Source: Lachnospiraceae bacterium (GTDB lineage: Bacteria > Bacillota > Clostridia > Lachnospirales > Lachnospiraceae). From it: DNA of 55,029 bases. The notes under the pieces are model-generated. The model made no database searches, was not told where the DNA came from, and was given only the letters and a program-made list of their open reading frames with translations. Where the stretch lies: positions 1-55,029 of the forward strand of contig JAHAYJ010000120.1 in the NCBI GenBank assembly GCA_018384375.1, written 5' to 3'. Made by a program: the position numbers and the translations under genes. Shown in pieces: positions 13,654-22,398 of the stretch. How positions within the stretch are numbered: position 1 is the first letter of the stretch; each line of letters begins with the position of its first letter.

Positions 13654-14832
13654 ATGAACGAGATTCAATTAAAATACGGATGTAACCCTAATCAAAAGCC
13701 TTCAAGAATTTTTATGGAGGATGGAAGTGAACTTCCTGTTACTGTAATCAACGGTAAGCCGGGATATATTAATTTTTTGGATGCCTTTAATGGCTGGCAG
13801 CTGGTAAAGGAGCTAAAAGAAGCAACAGGACTTCCTGCAGCAACCTCCTTTAAGCATGTATCCCCTGCGGGGGCAGCAGTGGGGCTTCCTCTTACAGAAA
13901 CACTTGCAAAGATTTATTGGGTAGATGATCTTGGAGAACTTTCTCCTCTTGCCTGTGCATATGCAAGAGCAAGAGGAGCAGACAGAATGTCCTCTTTCGG
14001 AGATTTTATTGCTCTCTCGGATGTATGTGATGCAGACACGGCACGGCTGATTAAGAGAGAGGTTTCGGACGGTGTGATTGCGCCCGGATATACAGACGAG
14101 GCACTGGAGCTTCTAAAGGCAAAGAAAAAGGGTAATTATAATATTATTCAGATGGATCCTTCCTATGTACCGGCTCCTGTTGAGAGAAAGCAGGTTTATG
14201 GTATTACCTTTGAGCAGGGAAGGAATGAACTTGACATTAACGGCGATCTGCTCTCCAATATTGTAACAAAAAATAAAGAGCTGCCGGAGTCAGCGATTAT
14301 AGATATGAAGATCGCATTGATCACTCTGAAATATACACAGTCCAATTCTGTCTGCTATGTAAAGGATGGTCAGGCAATCGGTATTGGTGCAGGCCAGCAG
14401 TCAAGAGTACACTGTACAAGACTGGCAGGCCAGAAGGCAGACAACTGGTATCTGCGTCAGGCACCTCAGGTATTGAATCTTGAATTTATCGATACGCTTG
14501 GACGTGCTGACAGAGATAACACCATTGATGTTTATATTGGAGATGAATATGAGGATGTGCTGCGGGAAGGTGAATGGCAGAAGCGCTTTAAGGTGAAGCC
14601 ACCGATATTTACCAGGGAGGAAAAGAGGGCATGGCTTGACAGAAATCAGGATGTCACACTTGGTTCCGATGCGTTCTTCCCCTTCTCTGACAACATTGAA
14701 AGAGCTCATAAGAGCGGCGTGAAGTATATTGCGCAGCCAGGCGGTTCCGTTCGTGATGATCTGGTGATTGAATGCTGTGATAAATACAATATGGTAATGG
14801 CATTTACCGGAATCAGATTATTCCACCACTAA
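13654..14832 (+). CDS. AICAR formyltransferase, stand-alone
   Basis: The 392-residue protein corresponds to the transformylase half of PurH: LKYGCNPNQKPSR at the start, AATSFKHVSPAGAAVG with the conserved Lys-His, SSFGDFIALSD, and QSNSVCYVKDGQAIGIGAGQ. It transfers a formyl group from 10-formyl-THF to AICAR to make FAICAR. It lacks the MGS-like cyclohydrolase domain of bifunctional PurH, so the adjacent PurO completes the step. GGAGGAT lies 5-6 nt before the ATG at 13654; an ATG 24 nt earlier has no good ribosome site. Confidence 0.93.
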   Translation: MNEIQLKYGCNPNQKPSRIFMEDGSELPVTVINGKPGYINFLDAFNGWQLVKELKEATGLPAATSFKHVSPAGAAVGLPLTETLAKIYWVDDLGELSPLACAYARARGADRMSSFGDFIALSDVCDADTARLIKREVSDGVIAPGYTDEALELLKAKKKGNYNIIQMDPSYVPAPVERKQVYGITFEQGRNELDINGDLLSNIVTKNKELPESAIIDMKIALITLKYTQSNSVCYVKDGQAIGIGAGQQSRVHCTRLAGQKADNWYLRQAPQVLNLEFIDTLGRADRDNTIDVYIGDEYEDVLREGEWQKRFKVKPPIFTREEKRAWLDRNQDVTLGSDAFFPFSDNIERAHKSGVKYIAQPGGSVRDDLVIECCDKYNMVMAFTGIRLFHH

Positions 14833-14851
14833 TATTAAGAGGGTGTTATTT

Positions 14852-15049
14852 ATGAATCAGATTGATGAAGTTATTAAAATGCTGGACTCCATGGCGCAGG
14901 CAGAGGTGAGCCGTATGAAGGTAGAGACTTCAGAAACGATGGAGGAAGGAAAGGTAAAGAAGGTTTATCACCATGGACGCTGTGATGTGGGGAGCCCTTT
15001 TTCAACCGGGAAGCTCTTTGATCTTAATGACGAACAGTGCGGTAAATAG
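14852..15049 (+). CDS. Small conserved-looking hypothetical protein
   Basis: The 65-residue protein begins with a helix of the type MNQIDEVIKMLDSMAQAEVS and ends with YHHGRCDVGSPFSTGKLFDL, where one Cys and Gly-Ser-Pro form a motif-like tail. AAGAGGG precedes the ATG by 8 nt; a GTG 9 nt earlier has no room for a ribosome site. It is 19 nt after the AICAR transformylase and before a terminator, so it belongs to the ZTP-controlled unit. I do not recognise the family. Confidence 0.7.
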   Translation: MNQIDEVIKMLDSMAQAEVSRMKVETSETMEEGKVKKVYHHGRCDVGSPFSTGKLFDLNDEQCGK

Positions 15050-15066
15050 ATAGGCATCGCAGGAAA

Positions 15067-15113
15067 AGAGAGGGTGTTCTCCAATCGTAACAGAGAGGAG
15101 AGCACTCTCTTTC
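15067..15113 (+). terminator. Terminator-like hairpin after the purine unit
   Basis: AGAGAGGGTGTTCTCC (15067-15082) pairs imperfectly with GGAGAGCACTCTCT (15097-15110) and is followed by only a short T tract. A second hairpin (ACCATATT/AATATGGT) lies at about 15128-15150, upstream of the next gene. Confidence 0.55.
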
Positions 15114-15226
15114 ATTTGGTTCCCTGTACCATATTTGCTGAGAATATGGTAAACTGTTTGTGTTATTGCTCCATAAGATACAAAAGGTTAAGGGCAAAAT
15201 CAAAAATGAAAAGAGAATGAGGTCAT

Positions 15227-15667
15227 ATGGAAAAAGAAAAATCAGTACAACTCGAACAGGCAATGAGAAAGATAATTGATACGAATTCCTATATGAGATA
15301 TCTTGGTGTAGAAATGCTTAAGTTGACAGAGGGCTATGGACTAGGCAGAATGAGATATAAGGAGGAGTTGCTTAATCCTTATGGGATGTTGCATGGTGGA
15401 AGTCTGTATTCTCTGGCGGATATTATTGCGGGAGCAGTTGCGTGCATGGGAGGTCACTTTGTGACAACTGTGTCGGGAAATATGAATTTTCTGCTTCCGG
15501 CAGATCATACGGAGTTTGTTTACTGTGAGGCCATACAGCTCCGGCAGGGAAAGCATTTGGCTGTATTTGATGTAAAGATCAAGGATGATGAAAACAGAGT
15601 TCTTGATAGCGGAGAATTTACTTTTTTTCTTACGGAACATGAGGTAATTGCACAGAAAACAGAATGA
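15227..15667 (+). CDS. PaaI-type hotdog-fold thioesterase
   Basis: The 146-residue protein has the hotdog signature NPYGMLHGGSLYSLADIIAG with the HGG turn and the acidic residue on the long helix, followed by TTVSGNMNFLLPA. Members hydrolyse acyl-CoA thioesters in the cytoplasm. Substrate unknown. The next gene begins 16 nt downstream, but their functions do not seem connected. Confidence 0.88.
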   Translation: MEKEKSVQLEQAMRKIIDTNSYMRYLGVEMLKLTEGYGLGRMRYKEELLNPYGMLHGGSLYSLADIIAGAVACMGGHFVTTVSGNMNFLLPADHTEFVYCEAIQLRQGKHLAVFDVKIKDDENRVLDSGEFTFFLTEHEVIAQKTE

Positions 15668-15683
15668 AACAGCAGGTATGTGT

Positions 15684-16781
15684 ATGAAGAAAACGCAGTT
15701 GAAAAAGAGCAGTAATGCGTGGATTATAGTGACTACAATCGGTTTTATACTGATTACAATTACGGTAGGTATTTTTGCATTTCGCTTTTATCTGAATGGA
15801 TTTAAGGAAGTCAAAGACGATAATACTTACGGGCAATATTATGTAATGATCACAGAAGAAAGAAAATCTTCCTTCTGGCAATCTGTTTACCGGGGAGCAT
15901 ATGAAAGAGGCCTTGAAGAAAACGTTTATGTAGATCTGCTGGGTGACAATTTGTCCCAGGAGTATTCCAGAGAGGACCTGATGAGGATTGCTATTTCTTC
16001 GGCGGTAGACGGAATTATTGTAGCTGCGGATGAAAGCGATGAAATGACACAACTGATCGATGAGGCTGTCGCAGAGGGAATTCCGGTAGTAACTCTTTAT
16101 GGAGACAATACACACAGCAGCCGATGCAGTTTTGTGGGTGTGGGAAACTATAATCTGGGCAGGGAGTATGGAAGACAGGTTTTGAAAATTGCCGAGGAAA
16201 AAACACAGAATGCTTATATGCTTGACACGGATGAGCAGTATAATGCGGATCAGGTACAGGAAAAACAGCCGATTAAAGTAGCTGTTCTTGTTAATGTATA
16301 TGCACTGGATTCCGGTCAGAATATTTTCTGTTCCGGTATTCAGGATGCCATCGATCAGGAAAAAACAGAGGAAACCGAGATAGAAATTTCTTTGATTTCG
16401 GTGGATGATACGAATGCTTTTTCCGTAGAAGAATCTATCAGAGATATTTTTATGGAAGAGGAATTGCCTGACATCATTGTATGTTTAAATGAATTAAATA
16501 CCACATGTGTATATCAGGCTGTGGTAGATTACAACAAGGTAGGACAGATTGCAATTCTTGGTTATTTTGATTCAGATACAATTATTAATGCGATTGACAG
16601 AAATGTTATCAATGCGACCATTTCCATTGATACCGGTCAAATGGGGAGATTTTGTGTTGATGCTCTTACCGAGTATTATGAGTTTGGAAACACAAGTCAG
16701 TATTTTACAGCGGATGTCACATTGATTGATAAGAGCAATGTATCCGGCTACCTGGAAGGCGGTGATGAGGATGAAAATTAA
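15684..16781 (+). CDS. Membrane-anchored periplasmic-binding-protein-like sugar sensor
   Basis: The 365-residue protein has an N-terminal uncleaved anchor (about residues 13-35, AWIIVTTIGFILITITVGIF) followed by a type I periplasmic-binding fold of the LacI/ribose-binding class (SSAVDGIIVAADES and later IGQIAILGYFDSDT). It has no lipobox and no signal-cleavage site. It overlaps a YesM-like histidine kinase by 17 nt, the arrangement of sensor binding proteins such as XylFII that dock on LytS/YesM kinases. It probably recognises a sugar outside the membrane and reports it to the kinase. AGCAGGT is placed for the ATG at 15684. Confidence 0.8.
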   Translation: MKKTQLKKSSNAWIIVTTIGFILITITVGIFAFRFYLNGFKEVKDDNTYGQYYVMITEERKSSFWQSVYRGAYERGLEENVYVDLLGDNLSQEYSREDLMRIAISSAVDGIIVAADESDEMTQLIDEAVAEGIPVVTLYGDNTHSSRCSFVGVGNYNLGREYGRQVLKIAEEKTQNAYMLDTDEQYNADQVQEKQPIKVAVLVNVYALDSGQNIFCSGIQDAIDQEKTEETEIEISLISVDDTNAFSVEESIRDIFMEEELPDIIVCLNELNTTCVYQAVVDYNKVGQIAILGYFDSDTIINAIDRNVINATISIDTGQMGRFCVDALTEYYEFGNTSQYFTADVTLIDKSNVSGYLEGGDEDEN

Positions 16782-18264
16782 TCTTCGAAAGCTATCCTTA
16801 CAGGGAAAAATGAGCAGTATTTATATACTGGCAAATCTCTTGGTTTTTGTTGTAACCCTTATTCTGCTGTCGGGAATTAACAGTATGTCTCATGATATGG
16901 ATATGGTTTATCAGGATAATCTTCACTTGAATGAATTGTCTGCTGCGCTTACGGATGTACAGGATAGTATGACTGATTATCTGAATGCAAAGACAAGTGA
17001 TTCGCTGGAAGAATTCTATAGAAATGAGCAGACTTATTCTCAAATGGTATTGGAACTGAATGATGATATTACCGGAATTTCATTTGGACGAATGGAACGA
17101 AGCATTAAACATATGTCTGAAAAATATCTGGATATTGTAGGGCAGACGATTGAGGCAAAACGTGGTCGGAATGTAGAAAAGTATAGGGTACGATATGAAA
17201 ATGCAACCCAGATGTATGACTATATCAATACCTATATTTATAGCCTTAACAATGAACAGTTTAAAAGCAATTCTGAAAACTACAGTGAACTTTCCAAAGC
17301 ATTCCGTAGCTTTGAGACGGTCAGTATGTTGGTCCTCTTTGTGGTAATTGTAGGCAATGTGGGAGTTATTGTAAGACTGACAGGTACGATCATCAGTCCG
17401 TTAAAGAATCTGGCAGCTTCAGCAAATGAGGTTGCAAAAGGTAATTTTGACACGGAGCTTATTGAGGTTCAGGCAGAGGATGAGATCGGTGTCGTAACTG
17501 GGGCCTTTAATCAAATGGTAATCAGTATTCGTCAGTATATTGAGAGGATTCGTCAGAGCATGGAAACGGAGCGTGCCATGAAGGAAAAGGAACTGATGAT
17601 GGAAGCACACCTTAAAGATGCAAAGCTAAAGTATCTGCAAGCGCAGATCAATCCTCATTTTCTATTCAATACGCTAAATGCGGGTGCGCAGCTCGCTATG
17701 ATGGAGGGAGCCGACAGGACTTATGAATATGTGCAAAATATGGCGGAATTTTTCCGCTACAATGTAAAGAAGGGGAACGATACGGTTACCATCCGTGAAG
17801 AGATGGAACTGGTGGACAACTATATTTACATATTAAATGTCAGATTTTCCGGGGACATTCATTATGAAAAGAAGGTAGACAAATTACTTCTCAATGTAGA
17901 AATGCCAAGTATGATACTGCAGCCGATCGTGGAAAACTGCGTCAATCACGGCATTCGAGAGATGGATGGCGAAGGCAGAATATGGCTTTCTGTATACAGG
18001 GTAGATGATGTGGTGTGCATCAGTATAAAGGATAACGGAATCGGAATGAGCCGGGAAACGATTGATGAGATTATGAGTGGAACTTATCGTGATAAAGAAC
18101 TGGCAGCAGGTTCCAATGGAATTGGTATGGATAATGTAATTGCAAGATTAAAGCTTTTTTCGGAAAGTGATAATGTAATGTCAATCATCAGTGAGGGTGA
18201 GAATCAGGGAACAGAGGTTATTATTTACTTACAGATGAGAGAGCGGGGGGAAGAGAATGTATAA
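16765..18264 (+). CDS. Sensor histidine kinase, LytS/YesM family
   Basis: The 499-residue protein has two membrane helices (about residues 18-38 and 197-220) flanking a helical extracytoplasmic region, a HAMP domain (SPLKNLAASANEVAKGNF), then the His_kinase domain with the phospho-acceptor His298 in QINPHFLFNTLNA. The ATPase domain has VENCVNHGI and GIGMDN. It should pass phosphate to the YesN-like regulator that overlaps its stop by 8 nt. Start 16765 (MRMKIN) is chosen over 16771 because of a purine-rich GGAAGGCGG upstream; both lie inside the sensor gene's 3' end. Confidence 0.92.
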   Translation: MRMKINLRKLSLQGKMSSIYILANLLVFVVTLILLSGINSMSHDMDMVYQDNLHLNELSAALTDVQDSMTDYLNAKTSDSLEEFYRNEQTYSQMVLELNDDITGISFGRMERSIKHMSEKYLDIVGQTIEAKRGRNVEKYRVRYENATQMYDYINTYIYSLNNEQFKSNSENYSELSKAFRSFETVSMLVLFVVIVGNVGVIVRLTGTIISPLKNLAASANEVAKGNFDTELIEVQAEDEIGVVTGAFNQMVISIRQYIERIRQSMETERAMKEKELMMEAHLKDAKLKYLQAQINPHFLFNTLNAGAQLAMMEGADRTYEYVQNMAEFFRYNVKKGNDTVTIREEMELVDNYIYILNVRFSGDIHYEKKVDKLLLNVEMPSMILQPIVENCVNHGIREMDGEGRIWLSVYRVDDVVCISIKDNGIGMSRETIDEIMSGTYRDKELAAGSNGIGMDNVIARLKLFSESDNVMSIISEGENQGTEVIIYLQMRERGEENV

Positions 18265-19852
18265 AATTATGCTGGCAGACGATGAAGGAATTGTGATCGA
18301 CTCCTTAAAATTTATCATTGAAAAAGAATTTGGTGATATCTGTATCATTGAATATGCAAAAACGGGAAGAAGCGTAATTGAATTGGCAGAGAGCTTCAGA
18401 CCGGATATTGCCATTATGGACATTCAAATGCCCGGAATAAACGGAATAGATGCCATGAAGGAGATTCGCCAGACCAACAGTAGCACTGTCTTCATAGTAA
18501 TGTCTGCATATGATAAGTTTGATTATGCAAAAGAGGCGATTAAGCTTGGAGTGTTGGAATACATTACGAAGCCAATGGAAAAAACGAAGATTATCACAGC
18601 ACTTCAGAAGGCAATGGAAATGATTGATCGAGAGAAGGAAAAGCGTAGCAATGAACTTTTGGTCAAAGAAAAGCTGGAGACGGTGGTTCCCATCATAGAG
18701 AGCGGTTTGATCTATAATATTCTTCTACAGGAACATTTTGTGGAAGATATTGAAAACTATAAATCCATTTTGGGAATTAAGCAGAAATACGCGTATATGA
18801 TCGCTGTTGTATGCGGAGATGAACAGGACGGCAATCATATGACCAATGCAGTGGGTAGCGGAGTGAAGATGCAGAAGCACTATCAGGAGGTCAGAGAGAG
18901 CCTGAAGGAATGCTTTCAATGTATTGTTGGAACTGTTTTGGCTAATAAATTGGCAGTATTGGTTCCCTATGAGCGGGATTCAATGGACTATAATGAGCGA
19001 ATTGAGTTGATTGAAAAGGCGAGAGAACTAACTCGCCGTATGCGGAAGAGACTCGATATCAGTTTTCGAATCGGAATTGGAGGTGCAAAAGAATTTCATG
19101 AGATGTCAGAATCCTACAGCGAAGCACTGAATGCATTGGTAGCCACGACAGGAAGTGTTGCTCATGTGGACGATCTTCCGATTCGATGTGAATATGCAGG
19201 GGATTATCCTATTAAACTGGAAAAGAAATTATTTGCAGAGATAGAAAACGGTGAAATGAATAATGCTGTAGCGTCAGCGAGAAGCTTTTTTGATTGGATG
19301 GAAGAGAACCATTCCAATTTAATGGATATTCGTTTAAAGATATTGGAGTTTGTACTCTGGGCCGAACATATTGCATATGAAAAGGGAGGTATGACCTACC
19401 AGTTGAATGCGAGAGCAGATTATCTTCCGGAAATTATTGATATGACAGAAATTTCCCAGATGAGAAAATGGTTTGTGGAAAAAATTATGGAAGCATGCCA
19501 GAATATTTTAAGTAAACGGACAGAAAAATCCAACAGCATTATAGGAATGGCGAAGGATTATATCAGAGGAAATTACAACAGGGATATTTCTCTTGATGAC
19601 GTTTCAAGGGCAGTGAATATCAGTCCTTATTATTTCAGTAAAATATTTAAAGAAAACACGGGGGAAAACTTTATTGAATATCTGACTAATATCAGAATTG
19701 ATAAGGCAAAGGAACTGCTTGGAACCACGGAGTATTCCATGAAAGAAATTTGTTCCATGGTAGGCTACTCTGATCCAAATTATTTCAGTAGATCCTTTAA
19801 GAAAAATGTAGGAGTTACTCCGACAGAATATAAGGAAGGCAGGGGAAGATGA
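18257..19852 (+). CDS. Response regulator with AraC-type output, YesN family
   Basis: The 531-residue protein has a receiver domain with phospho-accepting Asp55 (IAIMDIQMPG) and Lys105 (YITKPME), a long middle region with a GGDEF-like relic character, and two C-terminal AraC helix-turn-helices (SLDDVSRAVNISPYYFSKIF and MKEICSMVGYSDPNYFSRSF). It binds DNA when phosphorylated by the kinase encoded just upstream. The likely target is the sugar ABC transporter beginning at 21105. Confidence 0.93.
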   Translation: MYKIMLADDEGIVIDSLKFIIEKEFGDICIIEYAKTGRSVIELAESFRPDIAIMDIQMPGINGIDAMKEIRQTNSSTVFIVMSAYDKFDYAKEAIKLGVLEYITKPMEKTKIITALQKAMEMIDREKEKRSNELLVKEKLETVVPIIESGLIYNILLQEHFVEDIENYKSILGIKQKYAYMIAVVCGDEQDGNHMTNAVGSGVKMQKHYQEVRESLKECFQCIVGTVLANKLAVLVPYERDSMDYNERIELIEKARELTRRMRKRLDISFRIGIGGAKEFHEMSESYSEALNALVATTGSVAHVDDLPIRCEYAGDYPIKLEKKLFAEIENGEMNNAVASARSFFDWMEENHSNLMDIRLKILEFVLWAEHIAYEKGGMTYQLNARADYLPEIIDMTEISQMRKWFVEKIMEACQNILSKRTEKSNSIIGMAKDYIRGNYNRDISLDDVSRAVNISPYYFSKIFKENTGENFIEYLTNIRIDKAKELLGTTEYSMKEICSMVGYSDPNYFSRSFKKNVGVTPTEYKEGRGR

Positions 19853-19856
19853 CAGA

Positions 19857-20912
19857 ATGAAAACCATGAAAAAAATGATGAGTATGTTTCTTTGCATGGC
19901 ACTGTTGATGACTGCCTGCCAGACAGCAGACAGCAATAAAGCGGAAGGTGATCCCGAAAAGGAAGATAAAATTCAGATAGGTATGAGCTTCGACTCTTTC
20001 GTTATTGAGAGATGGCAGCGCGACAGGGATATTTTTGTTTCCATGGCAAAGGAACTGGGCGCAGAAGTTAATGTCCAGAATGCAAATGGGGATATTGAAG
20101 AGCAAAAGAAGCAAATAGATTATTTTATTAAAAAGGAAATGGACGTGATTGTTATCATCTGCATTGATTCAGAAGGTCTGAAGGAGCATGTGCAAAAGGC
20201 AAAGGATGCAGGAATTAAGATCATAGCTTATGATCGTCTTATCAATAATGCAGATGTGGATCTATATATTTCTTTTGATAATGAGATGGTGGGAACCATG
20301 ATGGCACAGGCATTGATTGGTGAGGGGATTTCAGGTGGCTCGGTTCTGATGCTTGGAGGATCTGCTGCAGATAATAATGTGTCCCTGGTAGAAAACGGAT
20401 TTAGAGAAGTTATGAAGAAAAACAATGTAACAATACTGGACTCTATGCATGCGGAGGGATGGAAGGCGGAGCTGGCTGCCGCCTATGTATATGATCACAT
20501 GGATATAGTTTCAAGGGCAGATGCAATCATGTGCGGGAATGACGATCTTGCCAGTAAGGTAGTCCATGCACTTTCTGAAAAGAGAATGGCGGGCAATATT
20601 CTGGTTGTAGGGCAGGATGCAGATCTGGAAGCGTGCCAGAGGATTGTTGAGGGAACACAGGTAATGACTGTTTATAAACCTGTGGAAAAGCTGGCACAGC
20701 GTGCAGCAGAGTGCGCAGTACAACTGGCAAGAGGAGAAGAGATTACAGGTGCCGATGTGAGTACAATTCATAATGGAAGCTTTGATGTTCCCTACATTGG
20801 ACTTGAACCCATCAGCGTTAATGAGGATAATATCAATGAGGTAATTATCGGAAGCGGATTTCATTTGAAAGAAGACGTATATTTGAATGTACCCTCAAAG
20901 ATGCCACAATAG
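19857..20912 (+). CDS. Sugar-binding lipoprotein, XylF/ChvE-like
   Basis: The 351-residue protein has a lipoprotein signal (MALLMTAC, Cys at about residue 20) and a type I periplasmic-binding fold: IGMSFDSFVIERWQRDRD, IKIIAYDRLINNADVDLYIS, and AIMCGNDDLASKVVHAL. It is closest in pattern to xylose/multiple-sugar-binding proteins. It starts 4 nt after the response regulator and is cut off from the ABC genes by a terminator, so it may act as a second sugar sensor or an extra receptor. A minor role in transport is equally possible. Confidence 0.88.
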   Translation: MKTMKKMMSMFLCMALLMTACQTADSNKAEGDPEKEDKIQIGMSFDSFVIERWQRDRDIFVSMAKELGAEVNVQNANGDIEEQKKQIDYFIKKEMDVIVIICIDSEGLKEHVQKAKDAGIKIIAYDRLINNADVDLYISFDNEMVGTMMAQALIGEGISGGSVLMLGGSAADNNVSLVENGFREVMKKNNVTILDSMHAEGWKAELAAAYVYDHMDIVSRADAIMCGNDDLASKVVHALSEKRMAGNILVVGQDADLEACQRIVEGTQVMTVYKPVEKLAQRAAECAVQLARGEEITGADVSTIHNGSFDVPYIGLEPISVNEDNINEVIIGSGFHLKEDVYLNVPSKMPQ

Positions 20913-20946
20913 CAGAACTGTAAATTTATGATAGGATTATATTGGG

Positions 20947-20993
20947 AAAAGGACTGTGCATAAAAACAAAATTATGCTAGCACAGCCCTTTTT
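20947..20993 (+). terminator. Intrinsic terminator of the sensor/regulator unit
   Basis: AAAAGGACTGTGC (20947-20959) pairs with GCACAGCCCTTTTT (20980-20993), and the T-run extends past it. It separates the two-component genes from the ABC transporter. Confidence 0.88.
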
Positions 20994-21062
20994 TTGCTTG
21001 TGAGGGCAATAAAAATTTGAAGAAGGTCATAAATTATTCCTATTTATTCTGTGATATGCTTC

Positions 21063-21076
21063 ATTTGTAAACAAAT
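21063..21076 (+). promoter_or_regulatory. Palindrome in the leader of the sugar-binding protein
   Basis: ATTTGTAAACAAAT is a perfect 14-bp palindrome 29 nt before the ATG of the binding-protein gene. It could be an operator for a dimeric regulator. It does not match the catabolite-responsive cre consensus closely. No function can be shown. Confidence 0.3.
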
Positions 21077-21104
21077 TCCAATCAGTAAAGGGAGGTAAAT
21101 TTTA

Positions 21105-22262
21105 ATGAAGAAAAAATTACTGAGTGTGGTTCTTGCGACTGCAATGGTTGCAACACTGTTAGTAGGATGCGGCGGAAAAACAGAAGAGGCTGCAGCACCT
21201 GCTGAGACAAAGACAGAAGAAACAAAGTCTGAAGAAGCACCGGCTGAAAAAGAAGAGACAGCTGCTGCAGACACGACAACAGGTGGCGGTAAGATTGGTG
21301 TGGCAATGCCTACCAAGGATTTACAGAGATGGAATCAGGATGGTTCCAACATGGAGGCTCAGCTGATTGAAGCCGGATATGAAGTGGATTTACAGTATGC
21401 ATCCAACGATATTCCTACACAGGTTTCACAGATTGAAAACATGATCAACTCCGGTTGCCAGTTACTGGTTATTGCATCTATTGATGGTGATTCTCTCGGT
21501 ACAGTTCTTGAGCAGGCTAAGGAAAAGAATATTCCTGTTATTGCATATGACCGTCTGATCATGAACTCTGACGCTGTTACATACTATGCTACATTTGATA
21601 ACTACATGGTAGGTACAAAACAGGGCGAGTACATCAAAGAGCAGTTAGATCTTGACAACGCAGCAGGTCCTTTCAATATTGAGCTTGTAACAGGTGACCC
21701 CGGTGATAATAATGCAAGATTCTTCTTTGGTGGTGCTATGGACGTTCTTCAGCCCTACATTGACGCAGGTAAGCTGGTAGTTAAGTCCGGACAGACTGAT
21801 TTTGAAACAGTTGCAACTGCTAACTGGGCAACAGAAACAGCTCAGTCCAGAATGGATGCTATCATTTCTGCAAATTACGCAGACGGAACCAAGCTTGATG
21901 CTGTTCTTTGCTCCAATGACTCTACAGCACTTGGTGTGACAAACTCTCTGGAAGCTAACTACACAGGCGAATGGCCGATTATCACTGGTCAGGACTGTGA
22001 TAAGGCTAACGTTAAGAACATGATCGCTGGAAAGCAGTCAATGTCTATCTTCAAGGATACACGTACACTTGCTTCCAAGGTTGTTGAAATGGTTGATGCA
22101 ATCATGAAGGGTGGAGAAGCTCCGGTAAATGATACAGAGACTTACGACAACGGAACCGGTGTAATTCCTTCTTACCTTTGCGAGCCTGTATTTGCAGATG
22201 TAAATAACTACAAGGAACTGTTAATTGATTCCGGTTATTATACAGAAGCTGATTTACAGTAA
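21105..22262 (+). CDS. Multiple-monosaccharide-binding lipoprotein (ChvE type)
   Basis: The 385-residue protein has a lipobox (LLVGCGG, Cys22), a long Glu/Ala/Thr-rich linker to about residue 64, and a type I periplasmic-binding domain: IGVAMPTKDLQRWNQDGSNM, PVIAYDRLIMNSDAVTYYA, VTGDPGDNNARFFFGGAMDV and CSNDSTALGV. This pattern is that of ChvE/MmsE proteins, which bind several aldoses and serve GguA/GguB-type permeases. Its codons are strongly biased, as expected for a highly expressed receptor. GGGAGG precedes the ATG. The ATPase and permease follow. Confidence 0.93.
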   Translation: MKKKLLSVVLATAMVATLLVGCGGKTEEAAAPAETKTEETKSEEAPAEKEETAAADTTTGGGKIGVAMPTKDLQRWNQDGSNMEAQLIEAGYEVDLQYASNDIPTQVSQIENMINSGCQLLVIASIDGDSLGTVLEQAKEKNIPVIAYDRLIMNSDAVTYYATFDNYMVGTKQGEYIKEQLDLDNAAGPFNIELVTGDPGDNNARFFFGGAMDVLQPYIDAGKLVVKSGQTDFETVATANWATETAQSRMDAIISANYADGTKLDAVLCSNDSTALGVTNSLEANYTGEWPIITGQDCDKANVKNMIAGKQSMSIFKDTRTLASKVVEMVDAIMKGGEAPVNDTETYDNGTGVIPSYLCEPVFADVNNYKELLIDSGYYTEADLQ

Positions 22263-22298
22263 TCACAGGTAAATAAGTTAAGTAAATAAAGAATAAAT

Positions 22299-22323
22299 GC
22301 AGGCGGGACAGTTACCCGCCTGC
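22299..22323 (+). other. Intercistronic hairpin after the sugar-binding gene
   Basis: GCAGGCGGG (22299-22307) pairs perfectly with CCCGCCTGC (22315-22323) around a 7-nt loop. No T-tract follows, so it is likelier to stabilise the upstream message or to attenuate than to terminate. This layout keeps binding proteins in excess over their ABC subunits. Confidence 0.65.
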
Positions 22324-22398
22324 TATATTCATGAAGGTAAAGAGTTATAACAAATTTGATTAGATAATGTGGAAATAGCAGACTTGGGAGGGATACAA

